From Bryobacter sp. (GTDB lineage: Bacteria; Acidobacteriota; Terriglobia; Bryobacterales; Bryobacteraceae): a DNA stretch of 64,000 nt. Each line of letters opens with the position of its first letter. The stretch's first letter is position 1. The notes under the pieces are model-generated. The model was not told the origin of the DNA, did not search any database, and saw only the letters and a program-made list of their open reading frames with translations. Below are positions 8,660-17,460 of the stretch, in pieces. The stretch lies in contig JALHNI010000003.1 of the NCBI GenBank assembly GCA_022843605.1, forward strand, positions 1 through 64,000, read 5' to 3'. A program made the translations under genes and the position numbers.

Positions 8660-10287
8660 AAGTCGCCCTTGCCCAGTTCAATCCCACGGTTGGCGCGCTA
8701 GCGGCGAATGCCGATCGCATGGCGGCCATGGCGCGCGATGCGGCCGCGCGCGGCGCCGACATCGTCGCGTTTCCGGAACTGGCGATCTGCGGTTATCCGC
8801 CGCGCGACCTGCTGGAGAAGCCGAGTTTCGTTGAGGGCTGTGCGCGTGAAGTGGAGCGTCTCGCGGATCTCACTCAGGATCTGCCGCTGGCTTTGATTGT
8901 CGGCACGGTGGCCCCGAACGTCCAGACTGCCGGCAAGCACCTCGCGAATGCCGCTCAGGTGCTCGCCGGTGGCAAGATCATTTTCGAGCAGCGCAAGATG
9001 CTGCTGCCCACCTACGACGTCTTCGACGAGACCCGCTACTTCGTGCCTGGCGAGCGCCAATCGATTTGGGAGTATCGCGGCACGAAGATCGCCCTCACTA
9101 TCTGCGAAGATGCCTGGAACGACAAGCAATTTTGGGATCGCCCCTTGTATACCCGAGATCCGGTGGCTGAGTTGGCCGCGGCGGGCGCGGAGTTCCTGAT
9201 TTCGATTAACGGGTCGCCTTACCACTTAGGCAAACGCGCCCAGCGCCGGGAGATGTTCACCGCGTTGGCGGAACGTCATCGCATGCCCGTTTACTATGTG
9301 AATCAGGCCGGCGGCAACGATCAGTTGGTGTTCGACGGATCCAGCTTTGCGCTGTTGCCCGATGGAACCGAACTGGCGTCGGCCTTGTCGTTTGGCGAGG
9401 ACCTGATCCTACCGGGTGACCATCACGCGAATCTCAATGACGAGACGGAAGCAGTTTACGACGCCCTGGTGCTGGGCACGCGCGATTACATCGGGAAATG
9501 CGGCTTCAAGAAGGTGCTGATTGGCCTGTCCGGCGGCATTGACTCTTCGATCACCGCCGCCGTGGCGGTGGATGCCGTTGGTGCGGAGAACGTGATCGGC
9601 GTATCGATGCCGGGGCCTTACTCATCAGACCATTCGCTCACCGATGCGCGCGAGATGGCCCACAGTCTGGGCATCCGTTACGAGGTTTCGCCGATCACCG
9701 AAGTTTGCGGGGTTTTCGAACAGGTGCTGGAGCCCTTGTTCTTGGGCTACAAGCGCGATGTGACGGAGGAGAACTTGCAGGCGCGGCTGCGGGGAGTTAC
9801 TCTGATGGCTCTCTCGAATAAGTTCGGGGCGATGGTGCTGACCACGGGCAATAAGAGTGAGTTAGCCGTCGGCTACTGCACGCTGTATGGCGATATGTGC
9901 GGCGGTCTCGCGGTGATTAGCGATGTGCCGAAGACGCTGGTTTACGAGCTTTCGCGGGTGGCCAATCGCCGCCATCCGGGCGCGATTCCGGAGAACGTTT
10001 TCACCAAGCCGCCCTCGGCCGAGTTACGGCCGGACCAGAAGGACTCTGATTCGCTGCCGGAGTACGATGTCCTCGATGCGATTCTGAAGGGCTATGTGGA
10101 GGAGTGCAAGAGTCCCGCGGCGATTGCCGAGGAGTTGGCGTTGCCCCTGCCTCTGGTGCGCGACATCGCCAACAAGGTGGATCGCAACGAGTACAAGCGC
10201 CAGCAGGCCGCACCCGGCTTGAAGGTGACGACCAAAGCTTTCGGAATCGGCCGGCGGTTTCCCATCGCGCAGCGCTTTTCCGAATAG
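8656..10287 (+). CDS. nadE: Glutamine-dependent NAD+ synthetase
   Basis: 543 residues. Converts nicotinic acid adenine dinucleotide, ATP and glutamine to NAD+. The N-terminal nitrilase-type glutaminase domain (about 1-255) shows the Glu of 'FPELAICGYPPRDLL', a Lys in 'QRKMLLPTYDVFDE' and the nucleophile Cys150 in 'TICEDAWND'. The C-terminal ATP-pyrophosphatase domain has the P-loop 'GLSGGIDSS' (about 291-299) and 'TTGNKSELAVGYCTLYGD'. Length is typical for bacterial two-domain NadE. ATGA overlap with the preceding small gene; next gene starts one base after the stop. Confidence 0.96.
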   Translation: MKVALAQFNPTVGALAANADRMAAMARDAAARGADIVAFPELAICGYPPRDLLEKPSFVEGCAREVERLADLTQDLPLALIVGTVAPNVQTAGKHLANAAQVLAGGKIIFEQRKMLLPTYDVFDETRYFVPGERQSIWEYRGTKIALTICEDAWNDKQFWDRPLYTRDPVAELAAAGAEFLISINGSPYHLGKRAQRREMFTALAERHRMPVYYVNQAGGNDQLVFDGSSFALLPDGTELASALSFGEDLILPGDHHANLNDETEAVYDALVLGTRDYIGKCGFKKVLIGLSGGIDSSITAAVAVDAVGAENVIGVSMPGPYSSDHSLTDAREMAHSLGIRYEVSPITEVCGVFEQVLEPLFLGYKRDVTEENLQARLRGVTLMALSNKFGAMVLTTGNKSELAVGYCTLYGDMCGGLAVISDVPKTLVYELSRVANRRHPGAIPENVFTKPPSAELRPDQKDSDSLPEYDVLDAILKGYVEECKSPAAIAEELALPLPLVRDIANKVDRNEYKRQQAAPGLKVTTKAFGIGRRFPIAQRFSE

Positions 10288-11670
10288 ATGAAGCTCCTGA
10301 AGGCGATCGCCGAGAGCTTACGCGGCGAGCATCGCGACTATACCGCGGGCTCGTTGCACCAAGCCATTGTGCTGCTCAGCGTGCCCATGGTGCTGGAAAT
10401 GGCGATGGAATCGCTGTTTGTGGTGGTCGATATCTTTTGGGTGGCGCGTCTGGGTGAGCGGGCGGTCTCGGCGGTGGGCATCACCGAGGCGATGTATGCC
10501 ATCGTGTTTGCGGCGGCGATGGGCTTGAGCGCCGCTGCCACCGCGACTGTGGCCCGCCGGATCGGCGAGAAGAATCCGGAAGCGGCGAGCCATGCGGGCG
10601 CGCAGGCCATCATTCTCGGGGTGATCGTCTCTTTGGCCTTCGCCATTCCCGGCTACATCTACGGCACTGAGTTACTTGCCTGGATGTCCGGCTCCGCTGG
10701 CCTCGCGGCTTACGGCGGCAGTTTCACCAAGATCATGCTGGCGGGCACGCCGGGGGTGGTGCTGCTGTTCCTGAATAACGCAATCTTTCGTGGCGCAGGG
10801 AACGCAACGATCGCCATGCACGCACTCTGGCTGGCGAACATCTGCAACATGATTCTGGACCCGCTGTTTATTTTCGGCTGGGGCCCGGTGCCGGCGATGG
10901 GCGTGACGGGGGCCGCGGTCGCGACGGTGACCGGCCGTTCCGTCGGTGCGCTCTACGGTTTCTGGCGGCTCTACGAGGGCCGCGGCGAACTGCGATTGCG
11001 CCTTTCGCACTTCAGTTGGGACGTGCCGCTGATGAAGCAGTTATTCGGCATCGCCGCGCCGGCGGGCTTTCAGTATCTGGTGCCGACGGCGAGTTGGCTC
11101 GGCCTGATGCGGATTGTGGCGGTGTTCGGCGGCGCGGCGACGGCCGGATACACCATCGCCATTCGCATTATTGTGTTTGTCTTGCTGCCGGCTTGGGGCC
11201 TATCGAACGCGGCGGCGACGCTGGTGGGGCAGAACCTGGGCGCGAAACAGCCGGAACGCGCGGAGAAGTCCGTGCTGGCGTGCGGCTTCTACAACATGAC
11301 CTTCTTGATGACTGTCTCGGTGGGATTGATTCTGTTTGCCGAGCCGCTGGTGCACGTCTTTACCCAGGAGGAGGCGGTGGTGAAGGTGGCGGTGGAGTGC
11401 TTGCGCATCCTGAGTTACGGCTACGGCTTCTACGCCTGGGGCATGGTGCTGATTCAGGCCTTTAACGGCGCCGGCGATACGCGCATTCCGACGATCGTGA
11501 ACTTCGGCTGTTACTGGCTGTTTCAATTGCCTCTCGCCTATGCGTGGGCGAATTGGTGGGGCGGTGGAACGGCGGGTGTCTTCTGGGCGGTGCCGATGGC
11601 GGAATTGCTGTTGGCGGTGGTGGCTTACACCCTGTTCCGCCGGGGAGCCTGGAAGAATACGGTGGTGTGA
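10288..11670 (+). CDS. MATE family multidrug/metabolite efflux transporter
   Basis: 460 residues with about twelve membrane segments arranged in two similar halves. MATE proteins export cationic drugs or metabolites using Na+ or H+ gradients. Family features include 'SVPMVLEMAMESLFVVVDIFWVARLG' at the N-terminus, 'FLNNAIFRGAGNATIAM' after TM5 and the second-half equivalent 'LIQAFNGAGDTRIPTIVN'. The start follows nadE directly, and the TGA stop shares one base with the ATG of the radical SAM gene, so nadE, the exporter and the radical SAM gene probably form one transcript. Substrate cannot be deduced. Confidence 0.93.
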   Translation: MKLLKAIAESLRGEHRDYTAGSLHQAIVLLSVPMVLEMAMESLFVVVDIFWVARLGERAVSAVGITEAMYAIVFAAAMGLSAAATATVARRIGEKNPEAASHAGAQAIILGVIVSLAFAIPGYIYGTELLAWMSGSAGLAAYGGSFTKIMLAGTPGVVLLFLNNAIFRGAGNATIAMHALWLANICNMILDPLFIFGWGPVPAMGVTGAAVATVTGRSVGALYGFWRLYEGRGELRLRLSHFSWDVPLMKQLFGIAAPAGFQYLVPTASWLGLMRIVAVFGGAATAGYTIAIRIIVFVLLPAWGLSNAAATLVGQNLGAKQPERAEKSVLACGFYNMTFLMTVSVGLILFAEPLVHVFTQEEAVVKVAVECLRILSYGYGFYAWGMVLIQAFNGAGDTRIPTIVNFGCYWLFQLPLAYAWANWWGGGTAGVFWAVPMAELLLAVVAYTLFRRGAWKNTVV

Positions 11671-13004
11671 TGCGGGTTTTGCTCGTCAATACCTACGACC
11701 TGGGCCACCAGCCTTTTGGCCTGGCTTCGCCGGCCGCTTGGCTGCTGCGTGACGGACATCAGGTGACGTGCGCCGACCTGGCCGTCGGCCGGTTGCCGGC
11801 GGACCTGACCGATTTCGACTGCATCGCCTTCCATTTGCCGATGCACACGGCGACGCGGATGGCCGCGCCACTCATCCAACGAATGCGGCGGCTGCTTCCC
11901 AGCGTGCGGATTGCCTGCTACGGACTCTACGCGCCATTGAATGCCGAGTATCTGCGGGAGTTGGGTGCGGAGGCCGTGATCGGAGGCGAGTTTGAGCCAG
12001 GACTCGTGAACTGGGTGAACGGGGCTTCGGTGAACGGCGTTGCCCTGGAGCGGCTCGCTTTTATTCCGCCGCAACGTGATCTGTTGCCGGTGCTCGACAA
12101 CTACGCCAAGTTGCGCGTAGACGGTGAGGCCCGTACGGTGGGATACACCGAGGCGAGCCGTGGCTGCAAACACCGGTGCCGTCATTGTCCGGTGGTGAAC
12201 GTCTATGACGGGCGTTTCCGGGTGGTGTCGGGAGAGGTGGTGCTGGAGGATATCCGGCGGCAGGTGGCGGCCGGCGCGCAGCACATCACCTTCGGCGACC
12301 CTGACTTCTGGAACGGCCCGACGCACGCGGAGCGCATCGTGGAAGCGCTGCACGCCGAGTTTCCCGCGCTTACCTACGACGTGACGATTAAGGTGGAGCA
12401 TCTGCTGCAGAATCGCGGTGGCTTGGCGGGATTGCGGGAAACAGGTTGCCTGATGATCACCAGTGCCGTGGAGTGCCTGGACGACCGGGTGCTGGCGTTG
12501 CTGGAGAAGGGCCATACGAAGGCCGATTTCGTGGAGGCCGTCGGGTTGGTGCGGGAGGCGGGGCTGACGCTGGCCCCGACGTTCATCGCCTTTACGCCAT
12601 GGACGACGCGAGCAGCGTACATCGACTTATTGAGGACGTTGGCGGAATTGGAACTGGTGGAGAACGTATCGCCAGTGCAGTTGGCTTTGCGTTTGCTGAT
12701 TCCGACGGGGTCTCGGTTACTGGAGTTACCTGAAGTTCAGGCCGTGGTAACCGGGTTTGACCGCGAAGCTTTGTTGCATCGTTGGCAGCATCCGGATGGG
12801 GAGATGGACCAGTTGGCGGCGGCGGCGATCCGCATTGCCGGGAAGCGCGGCACGCGAGCGGAGATCTTCCGGCAACTGTGGGAGCAGGCCACGAACGGGG
12901 ACTATGAGACGCCGCCACTTCCGGCGCGCGCGACGGTCCCCTTTCTGGACGAGCCTTGGTACTGTTGAGCAGAACCAACTGACGACCAGTTGGCCGTCCT
13001 TTAA
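11670..13004 (+). CDS. CUAEP-tail radical SAM selenoprotein (B12-binding-like N-terminus), TGA read as selenocysteine
   Basis: ATG at 11670 overlaps the MATE stop by one base. The N-terminal ~120 residues look like a degenerate B12-binding/Rossmann module (MRVLLVNTYDLGHQP, then 'YLRELGAEAVIGGEFE'). The radical SAM cluster is C166-x3-C170-x2-C173 (SRGCKHRCRHC), followed by 'ITFGDPDFWNG'. The frame meets TGA at 12966-12968, but continues as Ala-Glu-Pro and then reaches TAA at 13002-13004; reading TGA as Sec gives a C432-U433-A434-E435-P436 tail and 444 residues. I recall that NCBI protein families include a 'CUAEP/CCAEP-tail radical SAM (seleno)protein' group, which fits exactly. A 7-bp hairpin lies just after the TGA, and the TAA falls two bases before the end of the convergent gene. 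If TGA stops translation, the protein is 432 residues ending in Cys. Substrate unknown. Confidence 0.85.
12966..12968 (+). other. Proposed selenocysteine codon (TGA) in C-U-A-E-P motif
   Basis: In-frame TGA preceded by TGT (Cys) and followed by GCA GAA CCA (Ala-Glu-Pro), then eight more codons and TAA. The match of the four surrounding residues to the known Cys-Sec/Cys-Ala-Glu-Pro tail is the main evidence. Whether the genome carries selA, selB, selC and selD cannot be seen in this window. Confidence 0.8.
12975..12993 (+). promoter_or_regulatory. SECIS-like hairpin just downstream of the proposed Sec codon
   Basis: CCAACTG (12975-12981) pairs perfectly with CAGTTGG (12987-12993) around the five-base loop ACGAC, beginning six bases after the TGA. 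Bacterial SECIS elements sit directly 3' of UGA. However, the usual loop lies 16 or more bases from UGA and starts with G; here it lies 13 bases away and has no G in its first two positions unless the closing G-C pair opens. So position fits and details deviate. Confidence 0.5.
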
Positions 13005-13006
13005 AC

Positions 13007-13252
13007 CTAGTCGAGCCAGAGCAGGCGCAAGATCGTTTCGCGCCGGCGGATGCCACTGCGCAATTCGCTGGATAGCTTAAACGCGCGCAAGGAGAGTAGC
13101 GCGGCGAAGCCGGTGCTGCCAAGCGCAAACCATTGCAGCCGGGTAAGTCCGCTGGCCCCCACGTACTCCAGGCCCAACGAGACGAGTACCACCAGGTTGA
13201 GTACTAAGACAAGGAGCAGGAGCAGAGGCAGACCTTTTTCTTTAATTTCCAT
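13007..13252 (-). CDS. Small two-helix membrane protein
   Basis: 81 residues. ATG follows GGAGGAA by about 6-7 bases. Two hydrophobic segments: LPLLLLLVLVLNLVVLVSLG (residues 8-27) and LQWFALGSTGFAALLSLRAF (about 39-58), then a basic tail (RSGIRRRETILRLL) likely on the cytoplasmic side. No family recognised. It converges on the radical SAM gene; the gap to its proposed TAA is only two bases. Confidence 0.65.
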   Translation of the reverse strand: MEIKEKGLPLLLLLVLVLNLVVLVSLGLEYVGASGLTRLQWFALGSTGFAALLSLRAFKLSSELRSGIRRRETILRLLWLD

Positions 13253-13351
13253 ACTGAATTTCCTCCAAGTACTTGTCGGCGCGGCGGGCCAGGAACTTTA
13301 GCCGATCTTGGCCCATTACGTTTGTATTGCAAGTTCGATATGATGCCGTCG

Positions 13352-15895
13352 ATGAAGCGCGCCTTACTCACACTGCTGGCCGCCGCGGCCGGCTTGTGCG
13401 CCGCGGACTTTAATCGCGACATTGCGCCGGTGCTGGCCGCGCGGTGCCTGAAGTGCCACGGGGCGGCGCTGCAATTGAGCGGCCTGGACCTGCGGACGCG
13501 CGAAACCGCTTTGCGTGGCGGCACACACGGACCAGCCTTGGTGCCGTCCGACCCGGCCAAGAGCTCGCTGTTCCGGATGATCAGCGGCGAACTGAAACCG
13601 GCCATGCCGATGGACGGGAAGCTGACGGCGGCGGAGATCGAGGCTTTTCGCGTCTGGATTGCCGAGGGCGCGGCGTGGGGCGTGGTGGCCACGAAAGATG
13701 TGAAGGCGGAACTGCTGGCGATGGAGAACAGTCCGGTTGCGCCGGCGGCCCGGGAGTGGTGGAGCTTCCGGCCGTTGCGGCGCCCCGCGCCACCGGCGCC
13801 GGGCCATCCGATTGATGCCTTTATCGCGGCGAAGCTGGCGGGGCTCTCGCCGGCCGCGCGGGCGGACCGCCGGACATTGATTCGGCGCGCGGCGCTCGAC
13901 CTGACCGGTCTTCCGCCGACACCCGGCGAGGTGGAGGCCTTCGTCGCCGACCCGTCGCCCCGGGCTTGGGAATCCGTGATCGACCGGCTGCTCGCTTCGC
14001 CTCACTATGGCGAACGGTGGGGGCGTCATTGGCTGGATGTGGCGCGCTATGCGGACTCGAACGGCTTCGAGCATGACTTTGACCGCCCGAATGCCTTCCG
14101 CTACCGCGACTATGTGATTCGCAGCTTCAACGAGGACAAGCCCTATGACCAGTTACTCAGGGAGCAACTGGCCGGCGATGAGTTAGCGGAGGTGACGCAC
14201 GACACGCTGACGGCGACGGGTTTTCTGCGGAACCATGCGAAGGTCGGCTTCCGGGAGAAGGACAATCCGGAGTTTCGCTACGAGTACCTGGACGACATGA
14301 TCGCGACCGTGGGACGGGGCGTGCTGGGGCTGACCGTGCAGTGCGCGCGGTGCCATAACCATAAGTTCGATCCAATTCCGCAGCGGGATTACTACCGGCT
14401 GCAGGCGACCCTGTTCGGAGTGGTGGAGGTGGAGCATCCGCTGGTGCCGGCGGCGCAGGCGGAGGCCTATCAGGCGGCGACCGCGAGGATCGACGGCGAG
14501 GTGAAGCAGCGGCGTGCCGCGATCGCGACGATTGAGGCGCCTTATCGTGCGCAACTGCTGCCCGCCAAGTACACGCGGTTTCCGAAGAACGTTCAGGAGG
14601 CGATTGCGACACCGGAGGCGCAGCGGACGCCGGGGCAGGTGCTGTTGGCGAACCAGGTGATCCGGACGGTGGGGGTGTCGCCGGCGGAGATCCAGAAGAT
14701 CATCAGTGCGGCAGACGCGGCTCGGGTGAATCTGCTGCGCGGCGAGATTGCGCAGCTGGAGAGCCAGCGGCCCGCGCCGATTCCGATGGCGATGGGCATT
14801 ACGGATGGCGACTATCGGTATACGCCGGACGGCGCGGGGGATGAGCCAGCGCCGGGCAAGGGTGTGACGCAGGTCGCGACGGGTGGCAGCTTTCTGCATC
14901 AGGGTGCCGGGCGGTATCAGGCGCCGCCTTCTTACTTCCTGCATCGCGGCGATATCGCTAACAAGGGCTCTGAGATGAAGCCGGGTTTCGTCACCGTCGC
15001 GTCGACGGTGGAGACGCCGGTTGCGCGGCCGCCCGCGCATGGGCGGACTTCGGGGCGGCGCCTGGCGCTGGCGGATTGGCTGGTCTCGGCCGAGAACCCT
15101 TTAACTGCGCGGGTGATCGTGAACCGCGTGTGGCATCACCACTTCGGACGAGGCTTGTTCGCTTCGCTCGACAACGTCGGCAAGATGGGAGACCTCCCGA
15201 CGCATCCAGAGTTACTCGACTATCTCGCCACGGAATTTCGCGAGACGGGCTGGAGTTTCAAACGGCTGCATAAGTTGATTCTGACTTCGGAAGCTTATCA
15301 GCGATCGTCGCAGGATGAGAATCCGCGGAACTTAGCCGCGGATCCGGCGAACTTACTCTTGTGGCGGTATCGGGCGCATCGGCTGGAGGCGGAAGCGGTA
15401 CGGGACCAGATGCTGGCGGTCAGCGGGGCGCTGAATCGGCAACTGTACGGTCCGGCGGTGTTTCCGCCGTTGGCCCCGGAGGTGTTGGCCCAAATGAAGA
15501 ATGGCATTTGGAAGCAACAGCCGGAGGCGGAGACTTACCGGCGAAGCGTTTATGTGTATCGTAAACGTGGACTGCCGTTTCCGATGTTCGAGGTGTTTGA
15601 CCTGCCGGACCAGAATCTGACTTGCGCCGGCCGGATGGTATCCACCGTGCCGACGCAGGCACTCACGCTGATGAATAACGACTTTGTGCTGGGGCAATCC
15701 CGGATGTTCGCCGCCCGCTTGCGGGAAGGCGCTTTGGACGCGGACCGGCAGATCGAGAATGCTTACCGAGTCGCTTTGGGACGGCCTCCGCGCGCGGAGG
15801 AACGCCGCCTGGCGGCCGATTATCTGAAGACGGGCACGCTGGAAGGCTTCGCGCACGTGCTGCTGAACCTGAACGAATTCGTCTATATCCGGTAG
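13352..15895 (+). CDS. Planctomycete-type cytochrome c / DUF1549 / DUF1553 exported protein
   Basis: About 847 residues. Start ATG 13352 opens the signal peptide MKRALLTLLAAAAGLCAA; ATGs at 13340 and 13343 add four residues. Domain order matches the common family: an N-terminal haem site CLKCHG (PSCyt1), then DUF1549 with 'DLTGLPPTPGEVEAF' and 'ERWGRHWLDVARYADSNG', a second CxxCH (CARCHNHKFDPI), and a C-terminal DUF1553 with 'RVIVNRVWHHHFGRGL', 'THPELLDYLA' and 'STVPTQALTLMNNDF'. Such proteins are abundant in Planctomycetes, Verrucomicrobia and Solibacter-like acidobacteria and are usually paired with a DUF1501 protein; no such partner is in the window. Probably periplasmic, function unproven. 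Confidence 0.92.
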   Translation: MKRALLTLLAAAAGLCAADFNRDIAPVLAARCLKCHGAALQLSGLDLRTRETALRGGTHGPALVPSDPAKSSLFRMISGELKPAMPMDGKLTAAEIEAFRVWIAEGAAWGVVATKDVKAELLAMENSPVAPAAREWWSFRPLRRPAPPAPGHPIDAFIAAKLAGLSPAARADRRTLIRRAALDLTGLPPTPGEVEAFVADPSPRAWESVIDRLLASPHYGERWGRHWLDVARYADSNGFEHDFDRPNAFRYRDYVIRSFNEDKPYDQLLREQLAGDELAEVTHDTLTATGFLRNHAKVGFREKDNPEFRYEYLDDMIATVGRGVLGLTVQCARCHNHKFDPIPQRDYYRLQATLFGVVEVEHPLVPAAQAEAYQAATARIDGEVKQRRAAIATIEAPYRAQLLPAKYTRFPKNVQEAIATPEAQRTPGQVLLANQVIRTVGVSPAEIQKIISAADAARVNLLRGEIAQLESQRPAPIPMAMGITDGDYRYTPDGAGDEPAPGKGVTQVATGGSFLHQGAGRYQAPPSYFLHRGDIANKGSEMKPGFVTVASTVETPVARPPAHGRTSGRRLALADWLVSAENPLTARVIVNRVWHHHFGRGLFASLDNVGKMGDLPTHPELLDYLATEFRETGWSFKRLHKLILTSEAYQRSSQDENPRNLAADPANLLLWRYRAHRLEAEAVRDQMLAVSGALNRQLYGPAVFPPLAPEVLAQMKNGIWKQQPEAETYRRSVYVYRKRGLPFPMFEVFDLPDQNLTCAGRMVSTVPTQALTLMNNDFVLGQSRMFAARLREGALDADRQIENAYRVALGRPPRAEERRLAADYLKTGTLEGFAHVLLNLNEFVYIR

Positions 15896-15906
15896 TGGCG
15901 GATGCG

Positions 15907-17430
15907 TTAGTGCCGGAAGTGCCGTACGCCCGTGAACACCATGGCCAATCCTAAGCGATTGGCGGCGGCAATCACATCGGGATCCTTGACGGAGCCGCCG
16001 GGCTGAATGGCGGCGGTGATGCCATGCTTGGCGGCTTCTTCCAGGCCATCGGGGAAGGGGAAGAAGGCGTCGGAAGCTACGACAGAACCGGTGAGCGGCA
16101 GGTGCGACTTCATGGCGCCGACCTTGACGGAATCGACGCGGCTCATCTGTCCGGCGCCGGCGCTGACAGCCTGGCCGGGCCGCGCGTAAAGGATGGCGTT
16201 GGACTTGAGGTGCTTTACGACTTTCCAGCCGAAGCGCAGGGCGTGCCATTCTTCGGGCGTTGGCTGGCGCTCGGTGACGACGCGGGCGTCGGCGAGTTGG
16301 GCACGGTCAGCCGTTTGGACGAGGTAGCCGCCGGAGATGCTCTTGACGACTGGTTCCGCGAGGTCGGTGGTGGCGACGCGGAGGACGCGCAGGTTCTTTT
16401 TGGCGGCCAGGATCTGCAGGGCCTCGTCGCGGTAGCCCGGGGCGGCGATGGCTTCGGTGAAGAGCTTGGCGACTTCGGTGGCCGTGGCAGCGTCCAGGGG
16501 GCGGTTGAAAGCGAGCACGCCGCCGAAGGCCGAGATGGGGTCGGCTTCAAGAGCGAGGGCGTAGGCTTCCACCAGGGTGTTGGCTTCGGCGCAGCCGCAG
16601 GGGTTGGTGTGCTTGATGATGGCGCAGGCGGGCAGTTCGGTGAACTCGTTGATCAACTGCCAGGCGGCGTCGAGGTCGACCAGGTTGTTGTAGGAAAGCT
16701 CCTTGCCCTGCAACTGTTCCGCGCCGGCGATGCCGGTGGCGCGGGTGGAGTAAAGCGCGGCGGACTGGTGTGGATTTTCGCCGTAGCGTAGGTCGAAAGC
16801 CTTGGGGACTTGCAAGTCGAGCGTGGCGGGCAGCGTGGCAGGAGGCGCGTCGATTTGGGCGAGGCGAGCGGTAATCGCACGGTCATAGGCGGCGGTGCGG
16901 GCGAAGGCCTTGCGGGCCAGTTCCCAGCGATAGGCGGGTGGCAACTCGCCGTGCTCGCGCAGGAGGCGGATGGTTTCGTCATAGTCGGCGGGAGAGGTGA
17001 CGACGCCGACGCTTTCGTAGTTTTTGGCGGCGGCGCGGATCATGGTGGGTCCGCCGATGTCGATGTTCTCGATTAACTGCTCAACGGTGACGCCGGTCTG
17101 GGCGGCCACTTTCTCGAACTCGTAGAGGTTGACGCAGACGAGGTCAATGGGGGGAATGCCGTGTTCCCGCATCGCGGCCAGATGGGCGGGCTGATCGCGG
17201 CGCGCGAGCATGCCACCGGCGATCCGCGGATGAATGGTCTTGAGGCGGCCGTCCATCATTTCGGGGAAGCCGGTGACTTCGCTGACATCGCGGACCGGGA
17301 TGCCGGCGGTGGCGATAGCTTTGGCGGTGCCGCCGGTGGAGACGAGTTCCACGCCGAATTGGTGGAGGGCCCGGGCGAAATCGACCAGGCCGGTTTTGTC
17401 AGTAACGCTCAACAGCGCGCGTGCAATCAT
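15907..17430 (-). CDS. purH: Bifunctional AICAR formyltransferase / IMP cyclohydrolase
   Basis: 507 residues. Catalyses the last two steps of de novo IMP synthesis. The N-terminal IMPCH domain starts '[15 protein letters not shown]', followed by '[11 protein letters not shown]', '[18 protein letters not shown]' and '[13 protein letters not shown]'. The AICAR transformylase domain shows '[13 protein letters not shown]', 'KHTNPCGCA' with the catalytic Lys-His, '[12 protein letters not shown]', and '[10 protein letters not shown]'. Length is normal. Divergent from hpnE with only about 30 bases between starts, so their promoters must overlap or lie inside coding sequence. Confidence 0.97.
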   Translation of the reverse strand: MIARALLSVTDKTGLVDFARALHQFGVELVSTGGTAKAIATAGIPVRDVSEVTGFPEMMDGRLKTIHPRIAGGMLARRDQPAHLAAMREHGIPPIDLVCVNLYEFEKVAAQTGVTVEQLIENIDIGGPTMIRAAAKNYESVGVVTSPADYDETIRLLREHGELPPAYRWELARKAFARTAAYDRAITARLAQIDAPPATLPATLDLQVPKAFDLRYGENPHQSAALYSTRATGIAGAEQLQGKELSYNNLVDLDAAWQLINEFTELPACAIIKHTNPCGCAEANTLVEAYALALEADPISAFGGVLAFNRPLDAATATEVAKLFTEAIAAPGYRDEALQILAAKKNLRVLRVATTDLAEPVVKSISGGYLVQTADRAQLADARVVTERQPTPEEWHALRFGWKVVKHLKSNAILYARPGQAVSAGAGQMSRVDSVKVGAMKSHLPLTGSVVASDAFFPFPDGLEEAAKHGITAAIQPGGSVKDPDVIAAANRLGLAMVFTGVRHFRH

Positions 17431-17460
17431 GAACCTCTATTCTCGCGCAATAATCAAAAG

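Noticed and set aside
12966..12968. TGA as an ordinary stop of the radical SAM gene
   Set aside because: Not formally excluded, but the flanking Cys and Ala-Glu-Pro codons and downstream TAA make chance unlikely.
17161..17460. N-terminal extension of HpnE
   Set aside because: It would overlap purH in antisense and does not resemble HpnE; GTG 17461 precedes the FAD-binding motif properly.
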